Assembly (NCBI GenBank): GCA_047967505.1 | Contig: CM106541.1 | Direction: 5' to 3' (one strand) | Origin: Dipteris shenzhenensis | Lineage: Eukaryota; Polypodiophyta; Polypodiopsida; Gleicheniales | Length of the DNA stretch: 64,000 nt | Shown here: piece by piece, positions 60,728 through 64,000 of the stretch | Layout of the letters: every line of letters begins with the position of its first letter | Numbering within the stretch: the stretch's first letter is position 1 | Position numbers and translations under genes: made by a program | Notes under the pieces: model-generated | Told to the model about the DNA's origin: nothing | The model's input: the letters and a program-made list of their open reading frames with translations, nothing else | Database searches by the model: none

Positions 60728-61082
60728 TACCCCCCCTCAAGGGAATGCCTCAGGCTATGTCAAGGATACATAGTTTCTCATGCCATCTCATGGTGGTCAA
60801 GGATAAATCTATGGCTAGGATCTCATGCTAGCAAGGGGTTTCCAAGGGTGTGAAGTAAACAAAAGGGATACATAAGACCTTCCAATGGTTATCTCCCCTG
60901 CATGTACATGCACACAATGTCTGCAGGAGGTACCATGGAGCAAAACATGGCCTACATCATATGGTGACCAGAGGTGTTTACAAAACACAAAAATGTTTAT
61001 TTCATTCATTTTGGAGGACTATCCAGGCTGAGTACCTTGACTCAACATAAAAAGAGAGATCTGGAGCATACATGGAGATGGT

Positions 61083-61914
61083 TCAAAAAGCATAATCTTC
61101 ATAGGATGCCTCATCTTGTGGAGGCACATCAACTGAAAGTAGATTAGCAGTTTCTGGCTTTGTAGTTGCTTCCTTTTTGGCCTTACAATACTTTTCATGG
61201 TGATTGTTTTTGCCACAATGTTTGCAAGGATTGATCTTGAAGCAATCTTTTGAGAGGTGATTAGTCTTCCTACAATGTTTACAAGGTGAAAACTTGCCCT
61301 TTTGAGTTTTTATGGCATAGGCTGTGTCATTGCCTCTCCGGAGTTCCATGTGCCTCTCTTCTTCTTGAAGAGCAGTAATAAGACCTTCAAGAGTAGGATT
61401 AGGAAGATTTTTCAAAGTGGTAACAACATGATCATAATCTTCAGGCATACTTTTGAGCAACACTGCCATTGCATCATCTGTAGTGATTGGAGAGTTGATA
61501 GAAGCAAGTTGAGTCATGAGACTCCGCATGTGATTGACATGGACAGCCAAGGGAGTGTCACTAGCCATCTTCAATTCAAAGAAAGCAATCTTAAGTGACA
61601 ATTTTGAGATGTGAGAGCTAGCACCAAAAATAATATCAAGCTTCAAAAGGAGACTCCAAATCAGAAATGTGATGAATATAGTCATCTCCTAAGCCAAGAG
61701 CAATAATGCCATAGGCTTTCCCCTCTCTAGCAGGATCTCGTGCCGGGCGTGTAGGAGCTGAGGATTCTCCAGCATTAGAGGTTGTCGAAGAAGAAGTTGA
61801 AGCAGGTTTGACAAGCCCCCAGAGGTTTTCCCTCATCAATGCAAACTTAACCTTCATCTGCCATGTGTGAAAGCCTTTACCATTGAACTTATCCATATTC
61901 AAGAAGGTAGTCAT
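61083..61914 (-). pseudogene. Copia gag polyprotein, frameshifted
   Basis: The N-terminal frame starts MTTFLNMDKFNGKGFHTWQ, followed by LMRENLWGLV, typical of plant copia gag (UBN2-type capsid). A shift near 61650 breaks it after HHISDLE. The second frame continues FGASSHISKLSLKIAFFELK and AVLLKSMPEDYDHVVTTL, and ends with two CCHC zinc knuckles, CKHCRKTNHLSKDC and CKHCGKNNHHEKYC. Two knuckles in a row are slightly unusual for copia gag. A stop follows YEDYAF about 350 bases before the polypurine tract. The protein would form the particle shell of the element. Confidence 0.88.
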
Positions 61915-62349
61915 GAGAGGGTGTAACCCAAATTGGGCAGTGTCTACTCTCTTACAAGGCTATAAAGAGTTAAAGAGCTTCAAAGTACAAGCATTTAGAG
62001 TAGCAAAGACTTGTAACCAAATTCCATACTACAAATCATAATGGAAATGATGCTTCAACTTACATGCTTCATAGAGGTGGCTAAATGAAAGTATTCCAAG
62101 CAAATCCAGGTATAGCAACTTAAAGGAAAGTTATAGCCACAGTTATACTGATGCTATTCAACACTTTAAAACATCAGAAATGCTAAAGTAGCATCTAATG
62201 TAGGATCAAACTCACAACATTGTCAAAATTGTCCAAAACAGAGGCCTGAACTTGGAGGGCTTGTATCTCACTCTTCAAAGCAAAGAAAAGAGGGCTTTCT
62301 AGGTAGAAACAAAGCTGGTATACCAGAGAAGAGCCACTGAGGAGGAGAG

Positions 62350-62750
62350 ACGAAATGCCGCGTCAGGTCGCCATAGCTAGCAGCTTCAAAGTCGACTGGT
62401 TTTTTTTCTGTTTCTCCCTCCCTGGTGGACCATTTCCCTTCAAATCTGGACGAAAGCTAGCTCATACTGTTGTGCAAGCTTGGCTCAGAGGAATTTTGGA
62501 ATGGCTGCTCCAGCAAGTCGCATTGCAAAGAAAAGGCGTCAGGAGGAAGATGACTGTTGCGCGGTTTCGTGGGCAGCATTCTTTAATTCCTCTGACGTGG
62601 AAGTTCGCCCATACACGAGGAGTCTACAGCTCAGAGGATTTGGAGAATGGCGAGAAGACGAGGGAGAACAAGCTCTCACAAGTTTGGGGAAGAAATGGTG
62701 AAGATGAAGATGAAGAAGATGGAGAAGAAGAAGATGATGACATGGCATAA
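62350..62750 (+). other. Possible captured sequence in the element leader
   Basis: Between the primer site and gag is a GC-richer segment with open frames antisense to the element: 131 codons at 62355-62750 and 73 codons at 62480-62701, the latter containing MAAPASRIAKKRRQEEDD. It ends in an acidic Glu/Asp run. It does not look like gag or LTR and could be captured host DNA; the gene of origin is not recognised. Confidence 0.3.
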
Positions 62751-62772
62751 ATGGGCTCAAGGAGGATCATAG

Positions 62773-62785
62773 TGCTCTGATACCA
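62773..62785 (-). other. Primer-binding site of the gag-only element
   Basis: On the minus strand it reads TGGTATCAGAGCA, the standard copia site for initiator-Met tRNA, directly after the LTR end (TTCTTCAACA). Confidence 0.93.
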
Positions 62786-63045
62786 TGTTGAAGAACTGAA
62801 AGGAAAGCATAAAGCTGAACACGATGCTTATGGAATGAAGAAAGGTGAGGTCCATATGTAGGCACCTCTTACATGAGCCACCAAGCTCCACAATCATCTC
62901 CTCAATCAGGTCCTAGATTCTCTCAATCATCCTATGTGGCATCTACCACCACCTAACAGTGCTTATGGGCACCTAACTGTGCCTCTAACACACACACATA
63001 TAAACCAAGGTGTGCCTGGGGCATACACCTTGAGATATCCCATCA
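62786..63045 (-). repeat. 5' LTR of the gag-only element (260 bp)
   Basis: On the minus strand it starts TGATGGGATATCTCAAGG and ends CAGTTCTTCAACA. It contains a short TG-rich run and a TTATATG-like element near 63000. Confidence 0.88.
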
Positions 63046-63830
63046 TCCTGGCCATCAGTCTCCCAGTGCTAGGTGTGAGTAAAGTACGCACTGCTGTCAA
63101 TAACTCTTGCCAAAAGTGACCCATAAATTTTGCATCTCTGTCACTTACAATTTCATGACGAAAACCATGATGCTTAAAAACATGCTCAATGAATTGCTAA
63201 GCAACTTGTGATGCTGAATACCAGATCTTCATGCGTATGAAGTGGGCCTACTTTGTCATTCTATCCACCACACCAAGGATGTTGTCCCATCCCCGCTCTG
63301 TAGAAGGCAATCTTGTGATGAAATCCATGGCTGTGTGTGTCCATTTGCTATATAGAATGCGTAATGGCTACAAGAGACCCGTGGGTAATTTGATGTCCCC
63401 TCTGTTCTGTTGGCAAGGCCACGTATTTAACCACATCCTGCCACATGCCTTCTTAGATAAAGCTCTGTTTGATTCTCTCCTATGTCTTAGTGAGACCCGC
63501 ATGTCCAGCCATGGGAGAGAAATGCATTTCTTACAAAACCAGCTGTCCACTTTATTCTGTTGGCAAAGGCAAGCATTCAGCCACGTATTTAACCACATCC
63601 CACCACATGCCTTCCTAGATAAAGCTCTGTTTGATTCTCTCATATATCTAAGTGAGCCCCGCATGTCCAGCCATGGGAGAGAAGTGCATTTCTTGCAAAA
63701 CCAGCTGTCTATTTTTTGAGTCTGGCACTAAATAAATCATGTCCTTGCACCACAACAGCCCATTATGCAACTTGAATTACGGATGAATTATGCTTTTACT
63801 CTTCCTAAATGGCATGCATCCATTCCTGAT
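63046..63830 (-). mobile_element. Second gypsy fragment (integrase region)
   Basis: It aligns with 49,995-50,670 of the first gypsy element along its length, in the same orientation, at roughly 85% identity by eye. It covers the integrase zinc-binding and core start. It is bounded on the left by the LTR of the gag-only element and on the right by a gypsy-type LTR start at 63831. Stops and a frameshift are present. Confidence 0.88.
63405..63715. repeat. 150-bp tandem duplication inside the gypsy fragment
   Basis: TTCTGTTGGCAA.GGC, ACGTATTTAACCACATCC and CATGTCCAGCCATGGGAGAG occur in both halves, while the first gypsy copy has this region once. The integrase zinc-binding region is therefore duplicated. 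Confidence 0.93.
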
Positions 63831-63877
63831 TGTAGAAAAGGGATAGAGACAGATTTGGAGAAGGGGGATAGAGGAGC

Positions 63878-63911
<34 letters not shown>

Positions 63912-63956
63912 AAAAGGGGGGAAGAGGAGGGGCAAGAGTGAGAGAACGAGGTAGGG

Positions 63957-63996
<40 letters not shown>

Positions 63997-64000
63997 GGAG
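63831..64000 (-). repeat. Gypsy-type LTR, cut by the window edge
   Basis: It starts TGTAGAAAAGGGATAGAGAC and follows 48824-48990 closely, including GGGGCAAGAGT and two (GA)n runs (63882-63907 and 63959-63994). It begins in the middle of the integrase region of a related copy, so it marks a nested insertion or a rearrangement. Confidence 0.85.

Larger units (their letters stand above)
60638..63045 (-). mobile_element. Gag-only copia-type element, minus strand
   Basis: It has a 5' LTR (62786-63045, TG...CA), a primer site TGGTATCAGAGCA on the minus strand at 62773-62785, a leader of about 860 bases, a gag frame (61914-61083), a polypurine tract TTGAGGGGGGGTA (60728-60740, minus strand), and the first 90 bases of the 3' LTR (60638-60727), which is cut off. 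No protease, integrase or reverse transcriptase lies between gag and the polypurine tract. The element was therefore non-autonomous or lost pol by deletion. The 5' LTR directly abuts a gypsy fragment. Confidence 0.85.

Noticed and set aside
62539-62760. His/Leu-rich minus-strand frame
   Set aside because: Antisense of the acidic GAAGAT run in the element leader; composition is repeat-driven.
1-64000. Prokaryote-type systems (operons, CRISPR, phage or defence islands)
   Set aside because: No ribosome-binding-site spaced gene series, no regularly spaced repeats with unique spacers, and the recognisable genes are eukaryotic with introns.

Overview
The window looks like nuclear DNA of a land plant with a large, repeat-rich genome; a gymnosperm is my best guess, and a fern or another large-genome plant is possible. 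Reasons: plant-type copia and chromodomain gypsy elements, L1-like and other LINE remnants, copia primer sites matching the initiator-Met tRNA, abundant CT/GA microsatellites, GT-AG introns, and one intron of about 13 kb filled with nested retrotransposons. The taxonomic call is inference. No bacterial or organellar genes, rRNA or tRNA genes, or CRISPR arrays were seen.

Two host genes are supported, both on the minus strand. (1) From 59149 down to 45017 lie the last four coding exons of a DnaJ-family protein homologous to DNAJC8/SPF31. All three introns inside are GT-AG and phase 0; they are 13,226, 439 and 120 nt long. The J-domain exons must lie beyond base 64000, so everything from about 44.8 kb to the right edge is this gene. 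(2) At 20568-20137 is an intact 143-codon reading frame for a small multi-pass membrane protein of unknown function. Its 5' side is a 560-bp array of imperfect tandem repeats that carries upstream reading frames and supplies an alternative in-frame ATG. A truncated, broken copy of ribosomal protein eS4 lies at 2440-2770, beside a copia fragment.

Region by region: 1-7 kb, a small possible secreted-peptide frame, the eS4 pseudogene and two decayed copia pol fragments. 7-16 kb, AT-rich DNA with many short tandem duplications. 16-17.3 kb, a GC-rich probable solo LTR with a 135-bp tandem repeat. 17.5-21.3 kb, a dispersed repeat, then the membrane-protein gene and its repeat array. 21.3-25.1 kb, degenerate tandem arrays. 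25.6-29.2 kb, a plus-strand L1-like LINE. 32-33.8 kb, a minus-strand L1-like LINE. 33.8-44.2 kb, mostly unassigned DNA with microsatellites. 44.8-64 kb, the DNAJC8-like gene with its intronic elements.

The 13-kb intron holds, in order: a LINE 3' end plus a dispersed repeat between 45-bp direct repeats; a copia gag-protease fragment; a chromodomain gypsy element with its LTR; a minus-strand LINE fragment; and a small non-autonomous LTR element with a 5-bp target duplication (AAAGG), whose 5' LTR is split by a 3.4-kb plus-strand LINE. The next intron upstream holds a gag-only copia-type element abutting a second gypsy fragment, which in turn runs into another LTR at the window edge. The elements all look dead: frameshifts, stops and lost catalytic residues are visible.
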